Of a stretch of 64,000 bases of DNA, positions 37,012 through 47,571 are shown piece by piece. Source of the stretch: Dasypus novemcinctus (lineage: Eukaryota; Chordata; Mammalia; Cingulata; Dasypodidae); assembly GCF_030445035.2 (NCBI RefSeq), contig NC_080680.1, positions 96,725,157 to 96,789,156 on the forward strand. The letters are read 5' to 3'. The notes under the pieces are model-generated. The model was not told the origin of the DNA, searched no databases, and worked only from the letters and a program-made list of their open reading frames with translations. The position numbers and the translations under genes were made by a program. Within the stretch, counting starts at the first letter, position 1. Each line of letters opens with the position of its first letter.

Positions 37012-37948
37012 TGCGGTCACCCCTCGGGCTGAAGTGTGGTTTGCTGGCCTGGCAGGGGAGCGGCCGCGGTAGGCCTAATTCCGCTGCCCCCATAATAGGG
37101 TGGCTGGTCGGACTCACCGCCACCCCTGAAGGAAGCTCGGCATGGGCGCAGAGTGCCCTCGGGTCTCCCCTTCTCGGCAGCCATGCTTCTGCAGCCGCCC
37201 CTCCTCCCAGATGGCGCCACCCGATGCCTTGTGGGGCGGCACCCTTCTTCTTCCTTCTCCCTGCGCAGGCGCAGGGCAGAAAATTCCAGTCTGCCCTTTT
37301 CCCCTCCCCCGACAGCAGCAACAGCCAGGTGTGGGCGGAAAAATCCAGTCTGCTCTTTTCCCCTCCCCCGACAGCAGCAACAGCCAGGCGTGGGCGGGAA
37401 ACTCAAGTCTGCCCTCCACCCCAGCAACAGCAGCCACCAATCCCTAAGCCCTGCCCCTTCCCCCAGCAACAGCGACAGCCAATCCCTAACCACCACCCCT
37501 CCCCCGTCCAGTACCGCCCACTGACCTTTTGCCGGCAACCAATCAGAACAGGGCATGGCTTCGACCAATCAGCCTTCCCCAGCCCCTATAAAACTGTTGC
37601 CTCTCCCTCAGTAAAGTGGACTTGCGTGTTTACCTTGTCTCCGCGGTAGTTCTTCTGCCGTGCGCCCTCCAGTCCTGAGAGCCCCCGACAAGGGCCTGGC
37701 CTCCCTCGTCCCCAGTTCGTCGCCTGCTTCTCCGGGTGACCCCTTCGTCGCCGGCTTCGCCGGGCGACCCCGTCAGCCGAACCGCGCAACCCCTTGTGAG
37801 ACCGATCCCTCGTCTGCTGCTGGACCGACCCCTCATCCCAAGCGGGACCGACCACTCATCCCAAGCGGGACTGACCCCTCGTCCAGAGCTGGACCGACCC
37901 CTCATCCGCAGCTAGACCCCACCTCTACCGACCGAGCAAGCCGCCGCA
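37012..37948 (+). repeat. 3' LTR of class II ERV
   Basis: 937 bp, TG...CA, TATAAAA at 37587-37593. About 98.3% identical to the 5' LTR (16 differences, most of them transitions, several at CpG). Confidence 0.93.
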
Positions 37949-38659
37949 AGGACCCAGCCACCAACAAGACACACAGCTCCACCTGCATGATGTTGATGTA
38001 GAGCAGAGGGTGACAGATAGCCACATACCTGTCATAGGCCATTGCTGCAAGAAGAAAACTGTCAACAGAAGCAAATAATATGTAAAAATACATCTAAGAA
38101 ATGCACTCCCCATAAGGAATTGATTTGTGATTACTATGAACTTCTATCAACATCTTTGGGACAGTGACAGATAAGAAAGAAACATCCATGAGGGCCAAGT
38201 GGCTGAGGAAGAAGTACATGGGGGTGTGGAGGCGAGAGTCCAGACTGATGAGGAGGAGGATGAGCAGGTTGCCCAGCACCGTGGTGAGATACATGCCCAG
38301 GAACAGGGTGAAAAACACGCCATGCATCTCTGGCCAGGTGGGGAGTCCCAGGACGAGGAATTCAAATGTGCTGCTCAGAACTCATGCTGCTCTTTTCTTT
38401 TTGGGGAATTTAGAAAGTGGGAAATGTCAAGGACCTAAAAAGAGTGAACATGCCCATAACATTATATTAATATCCTTTTTAAGATAAAATTATTGATTTA
38501 ACATTTATGTTTATTTTTTACACTGTTGATGCATGCATCAGCAGTCTCTCATACTTTCTCTTCAATGATGCATTAAGACTTCACCATAACAAATAAGATT
38601 TCCTTCCATGTAGGACAGAGGATATTTTTATTCCTTTAACAAATATTTATGGATTAACT

Positions 38660-38870
38660 GCCTAAATACAAAGTCTCTGTGTCTGTGCCAGACCCTGTAG
38701 TAGGTAATTTTTGTGTATTTCCCCATTTACATACACCTCACAGGGCATTTTGAAGTAGGAATCATTGTCCCCCTTACTAGTAAACAAATTGAATCTAAGA
38801 GGGTTGAAGTCACTCCCTAAGATTACAAAGCTTGTAAGGACCAGAAAGAAAATTGGGTTCTAGTTTGACT
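38660..38870 (-). mobile_element. MIR SINE fragment
   Basis: 'gtgtctgtgccagaccctgt ... attgggttctagtttgac' reads as MIR in reverse. It is also present in copy B at about 60610-60810. Confidence 0.7.
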
Positions 38871-39191
38871 TAAGCAGACACTGAGAAAATGATCCTAGCC
38901 CAATGGTGGAAATGCACAGGAACCTGTCAACCCTAGAAGAAATATGGCCACTATTGAGAGAGAATTTAAGTAATATTTTCCTTAATAAGAATCAATCAGA
39001 AGCTCTAAGGCACATGCATGAACTACTTCCACACATATAGACACAAAAACATAAGTTACTAATATTTGGGAATTCAACCACCTGCGATCACAGAGTAAAA
39101 CCTATGTCTCAATTAGCCACACAGTCATATAAACATAATATACAAATAATGCACACAAAGTTGGAACACACAGCACACAAGTTACAACAAC

Positions 39192-39672
39192 ACAGGGAAT
39201 CAGATGTGACTCAAGTGATTGAATTCCCACCTACTACTTCAGAAGTCCCTGGTTCAGTTCCCTGTGCCTCCTAAAGAAGACAGCAAGCTGATGCAATGGG
39301 CAGGCACAGAAAGCTGGTGCAGCAAGAGACACAAAAAGAAAAACATATTGAGAGACAGAACAAAGCAGAGAGGAGATTCTCAGTTCCTCCTAAAAAGGAT
39401 GAGCAAGACAGTGAACTGATGCCTCCAGGATGCATGGCAAGCTGACACAATAAGAGATACATACACAAAAAAAGAAAAACACAATAAGAGACACAGCAAA
39501 GCAGAAAACGGGGTTGGTTCTAGCAATTAGGCACCTCCCTCCCATATCAGAGGTACCAAGTTCAGTTCCTGATGTCTCCTAAAGAAGAAAGGAAGACAGA
39601 AAGACACAACAAGTGCAAATAACAAGGGGGTAAGGAAAAATAAAAAATAAAAATCTTTAATAAAAAAAAAGA
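39192..39672 (+). mobile_element. Two DAS-related SINE units in tandem
   Basis: One tRNA-like head starts at about 39195 (B-box-like GGTTCAGTTCC near 39251). A second starts near 39510 ('accaagttcagttcctgatg' near 39557), followed by an A-rich tail. Copy B lacks this insertion. Confidence 0.65.
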
Positions 39673-40189
39673 GAAACCACACAACCATACACAAACCCAA
39701 AACCTAAAACAGCCACGACAGGTATAAAATCCCTAGCCACACACATAAATCAATGTCACATGTCCTTAACTCTTGCACTGTGTCTAGACACATAAGGACA
39801 CACATGAACTAGCGAAATGTCCCTTACATCACACACACACACACATACAAGAAACACACCAACTGCACAAGTGTGCCTCTTCACATTCAGGCAACAAATG
39901 ACATACTCGGTCACACACATAATACCCTCATATTGGATAGCAGACTCCAGCCCAGGCCTCTACACATCACAGGTGAAATAAGATTTTAAAAGATCAGATG
40001 AAATGAGTAAAAAAGTGAAAAATTCACATTCCAAATGCTGAGCTTTCAGTAATTGAAAAATAATAATTTTCATTAAAATAAATGCATTTTAAGAGGTCCA
40101 AAGCAATCCTAAATCAAAATTTAAATATTCCATAAGTGCTACCATGAAGACCAAGGGGATTGAATTTTGTATAAAACTTTTTGAAATAT
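39673..40189. other. CA-rich and AT-rich non-coding DNA
   Basis: The first 290 bp align with copy B (61090-61370) and include a short CA repeat at about 39829-39845. The rest is AT-rich with nothing recognised. Confidence 0.55.
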
Positions 40190-40203
40190 AAAAACTTACT
40201 AAG

Positions 40204-41660
40204 GAGGAGCTCTATCACATTCCCTAAAGGAACAGCAACAATCCCCCAAGTGCAATGGCAGAGACCAAAAAAGAAGGAAGATCCAACAATGAGCCCTTGA
40301 TACTAATGACTATGCTTGTGAGCCTGTACACCTGAAATAAGAACAAGGCCTAGAGCTGCAGTGTGCCTAAGAGTTACCTCCTGAGAACCTCCGTGTTGCT
40401 CAAATGTGGCCGTCTCAAAGCCAAACTCAGCATGTAAATGCATTGCCTTTCCCCCAGCATGGGAAATGACTCCCAGGGATGAGCCTCCCTGGCGCTGAGG
40501 GATTACTACCAAGTACCAGCTGATGATGTAACTAGAAAATGACCTTGAATAAAAGGGTCAACTCACCCCAGCAGAATATCTCAGTCTACGTATAATACCA
40601 GGAGTTAAAAATGCTTTTTGACATGAATAAAAGGGGGAGATAGAAAGGATGAATAAGTTTATATGGCTATGAGGCTCCAAAAAGAGCTGGAAGGTTATCA
40701 CAAGGGTTGCCCTTATGCACACCTCAGCAGAGTCCCAGAGACAGATAAAGTAGATACAACCCCAGGTATTGGTTCTTCTGTGGGCTACAGAGACTCACAG
40801 GTTCTATGGTCATAGCAGATGGAGTTCAGTGCCATGTCAACTGGCCCTTCTTTGGAGTTTGTGTTTCTGTGTGATGGAGCTGGACTCAGATGTGATATTT
40901 GTAAAAAAGCTTGTCCTGTTACTTTTACCAGAGCTGTAGTTGGTGCTGGGGTTTAGTGTATACCCAGGGGACCTGAATCTCTGGGCAGACCATGTGATAG
41001 CCAGGCCCTGAGCCTCAACAGACTTGCAACTCCTACACTCTAGTTTATTGGACTCACCCCTCTCAGCAAACATGGAGGTGAAGAAGGTCAACCACCACAC
41101 CAGGGAGCCAAGAGCACCTACAACTGAAAGCAGAATTCCATCCAGCATCCATGTGGAATCTAAGCCCCTTCTTGATATAGATGTGGAGTGGACACAACCA
41201 TTCCAAGGTCCACAGGATGGAGGAATAGAGTATGGAATAGAGTGTACTTGCTGATATTCTATTCATGAACTATTGTGATTAGTAATCGAAGAGAATGTGG
41301 CATTGGTGTGGAGAAAGTGGCCATGGTGGCTGCTGGGGGTAGGGAGTGGTAGGAAGAGATGAGATGTGGGGGCATTTTCAGTACTTGTAGTTGTCCTGTG
41401 TGATGCTGCAGGGACAGTTACTGGACATTGTATGTCCTCCCATGGCCCACTGGGTGGACTGTGGGAGAGTGTAGGCTCTGGTGTGGACCATTGACCATGA
41501 GGTGCAGCGGTGCTCAGAGATGCATTCACCAAGTGCAATGAATGTCTCATGATGATGTAGGAGGTTGTTGTTATGGGGGAAGAAGTGGGGTAAGGGGGGT
41601 GGGGAGGTATATGGGGACCTCATATTTTTTGAATATAACATTAAAAAAATAAAGACCAAA
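40204..41660 (+). mobile_element. L1 3'-UTR-derived insertion, 1.46 kb
   Basis: Perfect 14-bp duplication AAAAACTTACTAAG at 40190-40203 and 41661-41674. The 3' end is A-rich. It is collinear with 11021-12461, and its 5' end lies only about 8 nt upstream of that copy's. A G-rich stretch occurs at 41574-41610. Confidence 0.92.
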
Positions 41661-41674
41661 AAAAACTTACTAAG

Positions 41675-41829
41675 ACAAGAATGTCCAAGGTTTCTCCCTT
41701 TTTATATATTAAGGTTCAATTTGCTAATATTGTGTAAGGATATTTGTTTCTATATAAGTGAGAGGCATTGCTGGATTGTATCTTTTTCCTGCAGCATGTA
41801 TGTATCAGGATAATAGATCCCTCACATTA
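41675..41829 (-). mobile_element. Old L1 ORF2 fragment
   Basis: Reverse-read, diverged L1 sequence that was the target of the insertion at 40204-41660. Confidence 0.45.
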
Positions 41830-42825
41830 AGAGTCTTAGTTTTCTGTCTAGTAAAGCAAATATCATGCAATGGGCAGATTTAAACAATGGGACTTCATTG
41901 GCTCATGGCCTTGAGGCTAGGAAGAGGCCAAAACAGAGGCATCACCCTGGCAGTGCTTTCTTCCTAAAGCCTGTGGTGTCCAGGGACTGTCTGCTGGCCC
42001 TCCTTGGAGCTCCTCATCTTTTCTCTCTCACATGGAGCTTTCCTCTCCTTTGTTTTCCAAGTTCCCTTCACTTCTAGCTTCCTGCTTCTTCCTGTGAATT
42101 TCTCTCTCTATTACTAACATTCCTCTTCTTTTAAAACACGTCTGAGTAAGAAACTAAGATTAGTTTAGTTTTCACATAACGGAAGAAATTATTAATTAAT
42201 GTAACCTGGCAGCCTACAGCCTCAGTCTCCCACTCCCGGGTTAAGCAGGAACAAAGGAAACCAGCTTAAGTCAGTCCTATAGGCATTAAAAAAAGATGCC
42301 CATAAAAGAGGTAAGTCAATACCAATTCAGCACTAAATTCCATTCCTTATTTGGCAAAGGGGAGCAGGTGAAAACTAAAATGGTTGGAATGTGATGGGGC
42401 AAGCGGTTAATCACAAACTTTTGCGTGGGAAAGTTAGATCTTCTTGGATACACTGTAACCTCTAAAATATCCAGTCTATGGAGAAACAGAGCAAGGGCTT
42501 GCATGCTTGGCCTAGTGGTGTGAATTGTGTCATTTTTCTTTGTTCAAGGCACAAGCCACATTTTCTGGTTGTGCACCCTTCTTGCAAAATTGAGAATAAA
42601 TTCTTTTCTTCTCCAAAATTGAGTGAGCCTTATTTTCTTCCAGAAGAAGATTTCTTTCTTGCAACCTGTAATCAGGAATAAGACCCATACAGTTTCACAC
42701 GGCCACACCGTAACTAATAAAATGTCCTTAACATTCCTCTTTACAATGAGTTCACAGAACTCTACACTAAAATTAAAACGATGCTTTCTTCTGGGGGGTC
42801 ATCACTCAAACTAACACAGGGAATA
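41830..42825 (-). mobile_element. MLT1-like LTR with another LTR-like segment inside
   Basis: 41830-42190 ('gtcttagttttctgtctagt ... ggacttcattggctcatggc') is related to the element at 29041. It appears to resume at about 42685-42825. The middle (about 42195-42680) has AATAAA near 42595 followed by a T/C-rich end, suggesting a separate solo LTR. Boundaries are uncertain. Confidence 0.45.
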
Positions 42826-43000
42826 TTCACTCCTTTTCAATGTTTTGGAGGAGTTTCTATGGAATTGCTATTATTTCTTCATTAAAGGATCAATAACATT
42901 TATCACTAACCATCTTTGCCTGAAGATTTTTCTGGAAATGTTTCTAATGAAAGCCTGATTTTCATTAATTGTTATAAAATTTTCAAAGTTACCTATACCT
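42826..43000 (-). mobile_element. Old L1 ORF2 fragment, target of the composite element
   Basis: 'ttggaggagtttctatggaa' near 42846 reads as reversed L1 ORF2. The sequence TTACCTATACCT at its end is repeated at 47560-47571. Confidence 0.5.
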
Positions 43001-43139
43001 AGCAACCAGCAAGCTGACAGTGTAGTAAGGAGCTACTAAAGTCAGCTCCTGGTTCAGGGCAGTTAGTAATTACCCAGTGCTATCTAAAGCACCCTTTTGG
43101 GGGTTCCAGGAGATCAGAAGGGCATCTTGCAATATCCGT

Positions 43140-43950
43140 GAAAGAAGGGAAGGAGAAGACTGCCCAGATGCAAAGAAGATTCACAACTAGAGTACTCTAC
43201 ATTGCAGAGGCTGGTGCCCATACTCCACTGGCCACACAAGCTGTCTCAGGAGCTATTCTGCAGGTGGAATTGGAAGCTCCAATTCCCAAAACCAGAGAAG
43301 GAAGAGACATTGGGCACCACCTTGAACTACTGATTAGTAAATTAATCTGGCTAAAGTATAATCCTCAGAACAGCTAACATTTGAACCTGACCAAATCAGA
43401 AAGAGGCCAGTAGCCACAATTTTAACTCTGGCCCTGCTACAAGGGGAAGCTGGGCTGACTAAAAATCACAGTGCTGGTAGGGACTGACTTCTTTACATCC
43501 AGAATAGATTGCAGCTATAGCAAAAGCTCCAGCCCCACCACAGGTAGGGAGAAAGATGGAGGGACCCAAGTCAGCCTCTCCAGGAAAATACAGGCCATGC
43601 TTCATAGGCTGGTGTTCATCCTACACTAGCAGTGCAAGATGCTTTACTAGTTTTCTGTGACTAGAATTGGCAGTTCCATTTCCCAAGATGAAGAGATGGT
43701 TGCAATGACCTCAGCTAATGATTAGTAAATTTAGCTGGCTAATGTATAACCATAAGAACAGCTTAAGTTTGAAACTGACCATGTCAGAAAGAGGCCAGTA
43801 ACCACCATTTTGACAGCTGCACCCACAGCATGAAGGGCAGCTGGGTTGACTGGAAATCACAGTGATGATATGGACTGGCTTCTTTCACCCAGGTTGGCCT
43901 GCAGCCTAACCTAGTCTTCTGCCCCAATTCTAGCAGGGAGGAAGCTGGTG
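43140..43950 (+). repeat. Tandem ~388-bp units in the composite's 5' UTR
   Basis: GATTAGTAA at 43332 and again at 43720, with about 380 bp of alignable flanking sequence in each unit ('cagaaagaggccagtagcca' against 'cagaaagaggccagtaacca'). The layout recalls monomer-type L1 promoters. Confidence 0.75.
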
Positions 43951-44429
43951 GACCTTACACCAGCCTCTCTGGGTAACTGCCCATATATTTTGCTAACACT
44001 AACAGAATAGTCAGAAGTATATGAGGCAAATGCAGATATTTTGGACCCACACAGCAGAGATTGCTACCCACACTTACAGCTCCATCCCTGCACCAGGCAA
44101 GGGAGAAAAGGGCATGAAGCTTCATCAGTCTCTGGGCAAATATGGTCTAGACCTCCATGAATTCAATTATTATAGATGGCTGTGGCTCTGTCCATATCCC
44201 TGGCAAAGAAGAAAGTTGGGAGAAGTTTCATTGGTCCCTGGGGCAATGAGGGCAGCTTGAACCTCCACAGCTTACAGACCAACTACATCTTTGGCTCCTA
44301 CTGCACAACCAGCAAGGGAGAAAGGGCAAGAAAGCCATAAACTAAAGAGAGAAACTGCACTCAGAATAAATACATCTAGTAAGTCAGATTCCAATCACCA
44401 ACAAAAAATTAAAATCCACTCCAAGAAAC

Positions 44430-45365
44430 AGGAATATATGGCCTAGTTAAAGGAACAAGATAAGCCTCCAGATGACATAAAGGAGTTGAGACAACTAATC
44501 ACAGATGTTCAAACAAATCTCATTAATAAAATCAATAAGATGGATAAAAAGATTAAGGATATTAAGAAGACATCAGATGAACATAAAGAAGAATTTGAAT
44601 GAATACATAAGAAAAATAGCAGATCTTATGGGAATGAAAGATGCAGTAAATGAAATTAAAAATACACTAGAAACATATAATAGCTGATTTGAGGAGGCAG
44701 AAGAAAGGATTGGCGAACTTGAAGAAATGGCCTCTGAAAGTGAACATACAAAAGAACAGATGAAGAAAAGAATGTAAAAAATTGAACATGGTCTCAGAGA
44801 ACTAAACAACAGCAAGAGACATGCAAATATACATGTCATTGTTGCTACAGAAGGAGAAGAGAAGGGAAAATGGGCAGAAGGAATATACGAAGGTATAATG
44901 GTAGAAAATTTCCAAACCCTATTAAAGGACATGGATACCCATGTCCAAGAAGCACAACATACTCCCATCACAATAAATCAAAATAGACCTAATCTGAGAC
45001 ACATAGTAATCAAAACATCAAATGCCAAAGATAAAGAAAGAATTCTGAGGGCAGCATGAGAAAAGCAATATACAATGTATAAGGGATTCCCAATAAGATT
45101 AAGTGACAATTTCTCATCAGAAACCATGGAGTCAAGAAGACAGTGGTATGATAAATTTAAGATACTGCAAAAGAAAAACTTCCAGCCAAGAATCTTATAT
45201 CCAGCAAGATTATCTTTTAAAAATGAAGGTCAGCATAGAATATTCACAGATAAACAGAAACTGAGAGAGTGTGCACCCAAGGGACTAGCTTTAAAGGAAA
45301 TTCTAAAGGATGTGCTGCAGTCTGAAAAGCAAAGACAGGATAGAGAGGCTTGGAAGGAAGACTAG
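44430..45365 (+). pseudogene. L1/HAL1-type ORF1, decayed
   Basis: Coiled-coil part at 44505-44687 (KIADLMGMKDAVNEIKNTLE), then stops. The C-terminal domain reads open at 45075-45365 and includes SDNFSSETMESRRQWYDKFK. It is clearly homologous to ORF1 of the two L1s at the left of the window but not identical in family. No complete frame remains. Confidence 0.8.
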
Positions 45366-45454
45366 AAATGAATATTATATCAGCAAAAGTAACTAAAAGT
45401 AAAATAAAAGTAACTAAAAGTGTGAAAAGAGTGGTGGAAATAAAATATGACAGA

Positions 45455-45690
45455 TAAATCCTGTATATTTAGGAATAAACTTAACGAATGATGTAAACAA
45501 CATGTATTTGGAAAACTATAATTCATCATTAAAAGAAATCACAAAAGACCTAAATAATTGGAAGAATATTCCATGCTCACAGATTGAAAAACTAAATATC
45601 ATTAAAATGTCAATTCCACTCAAATTGATATACAGATTCAATGCAATCCCAATAAAAATTCTACCAGCATTTCTATCTGTGCTCTCAAAG
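45455..45690 (+). pseudogene. L1 ORF2 reverse-transcriptase thumb fragment
   Basis: Within the open stretch 45502-45726, WKNIPCSQIEKLNIIKMSIP and [10 protein letters not shown] match the L1 reverse transcriptase just after the palm. The endonuclease and catalytic palm are absent, so ORF1 is followed at once by this piece. Confidence 0.8.
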
Positions 45691-45789
45691 AAAATCTTGT
45701 GTTCTGCAGCCACACGCTTCAGATAACTGAGAACCAGGCTCAGACTTTCATTGTATGAGTAGCACGTTAACAAAGAAAAACTAAAATTT

Positions 45790-47550
45790 CAACCCCACAG
45801 GGTATATGCAGTTAAAGTGAAGGCATTGATTGGAAAGGAGTGGAACCCAGAGAATTGGGATGGAGACATATGGGATGATGATAATATTGTTGGAGACTTT
45901 GGAACCCTAAATTCTGCTGAGACTTTACCATATAAACCTGTGGTGGCCTACCCTGTGGAGACCACACTTTGTCAATGTTGTATCACCCAGCCTCCAGCCT
46001 TACCCGGGGGTCCAGACCTCATTCCAGTCCTGAGGTGGGAACCAACCAAACTAAAGCCTGCATTGCCCCTCCTCTGGCCTCCCCCAGGGAGTCAGGACCT
46101 CCTCCCACCCCTGAGATAGGTACCAACCAAACTCCAGCATGCACTGCCCAGGCTCTCACCTGCCCCAAGAAGTCTGGACCTCCTCCCAGACCTGAGACAA
46201 TTCTGATCCAGGAACCTATTTCACAGAAAATTATGTGTGTGAATGGGCATATGCTCATGGAATTCTCTGGTCTTACCATGTCCCCATCATCCTGAAGCAG
46301 CTGCATTGATAGAACAGTGGAATGGCCTTTTGAAGTCACAATTATGGTGCCAACTAGGTGGCAATTCCTTGCAGGGCTGGAGCAATGTTCTTCAGGAGGT
46401 TGTGTATGCTCTAAATCAGTGTCTACTCTATGGTGCTGTTTCTCCCCAAGCCAGGATACATGCATCCAGGAATCAAGGGGTGGAAATGGGAATAGCACCA
46501 CTCACAATTACCCCTAATACTCCACTAGGAAAATTTTTGCTTTCTGTCCCTGCAACCTTAAGCTCTGCTGATCTACTGGACTTAGTTCCAACAGGAGGAG
46601 TGCTGTCACCAGGAAACACAATGATTTCATTGATCTGGAACTTAATACTGCTACCTGGCCACTTTGGGCTTCTCTTGCCTCTGAATCAACAAAGAAGAGA
46701 TTTAATATCCTGACTGGTGCGATTGCTCTTAAGTATCAAGAGGAAATAGGACTGCATCTACAAAATGGGGGTAAAGAAGAGTTTGGCAGGAATACAGGAG
46801 ATCCTCTAGGGCATCTTTTAGTACTGCCATGCCCTGTGTTTAATGAGTGGAAAATTGCAACAACCCAATCCAAGCAGGACTAACAGTAGTCAGAATCTTC
46901 AGGAATGAAAGTTTGGGTCACCCCACCAGGCAAAGACCCATGGCCAGCCAAAGTACTTGCTGAAGGTAAGAGGATCATGGAATGGATAGTGGAAGAAAGT
47001 AGTGATAAATATCAACTTCAACCATGTGACCATTTACAGAAATGAGGACTATAATAGTTATGACTCTTTCTTCCTTGTTTCATTATGACCACGGTTGTTT
47101 ATGTACATAAAATGAACAGCTTTATGTTTTCTTCCCTAACATTTTCCCTTATGATATGACAAGTTGAATAAGTTTCATGTCTTGAGTTTGGACAGTCCTG
47201 GAAACTCATCATGGACCTTCACTGGACTGTGATCAGAGCTCCTGGTTTACAGTCTGCTTGTGGAACCTGGACTTGTGCATCCCCACAGTCACATGAATCT
47301 TATAAAATCTCAGATATCTCCTGTTGATTCTGTTCCCTACAGAACTCTACTAATACAATAGTATTATTGGGGAGATGCTCTTAATCATTAGTTAAAGGTG
47401 TTTTATAACAATGCAAGGTATTGGTGGTAGGGCAAGGTATGAAAGCCCTGTATGTTGTTATATATGTTTGTTTTCTAAGTTCACAACTATTACTATACAC
47501 TTACTATGATATGCTTATGTATGAGTGATATACTTCAATAATTTTTTAAA
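45790..47550 (+). pseudogene. ERV-L remnant: gag end, integrase end, dUTPase
   Basis: 45817-46230 resembles the acidic and proline-rich end of ERV-L gag. 46243-46713 holds an integrase C-terminal part (ALIEQWNGLL) running into a dUTPase-like region (PGHFGLLLPLNQQ), the gene order known for ERV-L. Protease, reverse transcriptase and RNase H are missing between them. The frame breaks at about 46200-46300 and after 46713. The non-coding 3' part (47050-47550) shows no complete LTR. It is inactive. Confidence 0.72.
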
Positions 47551-47571
47551 TAAAAAAGATTACCTATACCT

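Larger units (their letters stand above)
34637..37948 (+). mobile_element. Class II (betaretrovirus-like) ERV, internally deleted
   Basis: Complete proviral outline: 937-bp 5' LTR, 1438-bp interior, 937-bp 3' LTR. LTRs start TG and end CA. The 6-bp duplication AGGACC flanks it at 34631-34636 and 37949-37954, and the intact paralogue confirms the empty site (one AGGACC near 59853). A primer site of tRNA-Lys type and a polypurine tract are present. No gag, protease or polymerase is recognisable. The last 330 bp of the interior hold broken frames with a hydrophobic, envelope-transmembrane-like segment. It cannot make virus and would depend on proteins from another element. It is GC- and CpG-rich, in contrast to all surrounding DNA. 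Confidence 0.95.
34127..38385 (-). pseudogene. OR1J-like olfactory receptor pseudogene split by an ERV
   Basis: Paralogue of the intact OR at 59357-60298. The start-equivalent ATG is at 38385. The N-terminal half (38385-37955) keeps GN in TM1, LHTPMYFFLSHLA, and [12 protein letters not shown] after TM3. The C-terminal half (34636-34127) keeps YDIKDIIVSVMYTV before the TM7 region. Three kinds of damage are visible. There is an in-frame stop (TTC CAG changed to TCT TAG) at about 38094. A 2-nt insertion near 34215, just before the PMLNPFIY motif, shifts the frame, and further frame changes occur in 34250-34450. A 3.3-kb ERV lies at about codon 148 in TM4. The gene is certainly dead. The stop and frameshifts could predate the ERV. 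Confidence 0.95.
29960..39960. repeat. Tandem segmental duplication, copy A
   Basis: It aligns in the same orientation to 52960-61370, including unique-looking DNA, shared MIR, L2 and LTR fragments and the OR locus. The left limit is blurred by a shared L1 3' end. The right homology fades near 'gcagactccagcccagg' (39941-39957). Copy A alone has the ERV (34637-37948) and the SINE pair at 39192-39672. Confidence 0.88.
43001..47559 (+). mobile_element. Composite retrotransposon: half-L1 5' part fused to an ERV-L 3' part
   Basis: One 4.56-kb insertion by TSD: the perfect 12-bp TTACCTATACCT lies at 42989-43000 and 47560-47571, and an A-rich end (AAATAAAAAAG) precedes the right copy. The order inside is: a 5' UTR with tandem monomers (43001-44430), L1-type ORF1 (about 44430-45365), a short ORF2 reverse-transcriptase thumb piece (45455-45690), then ERV-L-type sequence (about 45790-47550). 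The first part looks like HAL1 (half-L1), a class known to carry ORF1 with most of ORF2 missing. Mobilisation as one RNA by L1 machinery is inferred from the TSD and tail. Confidence 0.75.

Noticed and set aside
34561-37655. Many overlapping long frames in the ERV LTRs (up to 321 codons)
   Set aside because: GC-rich DNA has few stops. The frames cross LTR, interior and host boundaries and repeat identically in both LTRs; none resembles a known protein apart from a short envelope-like stretch.
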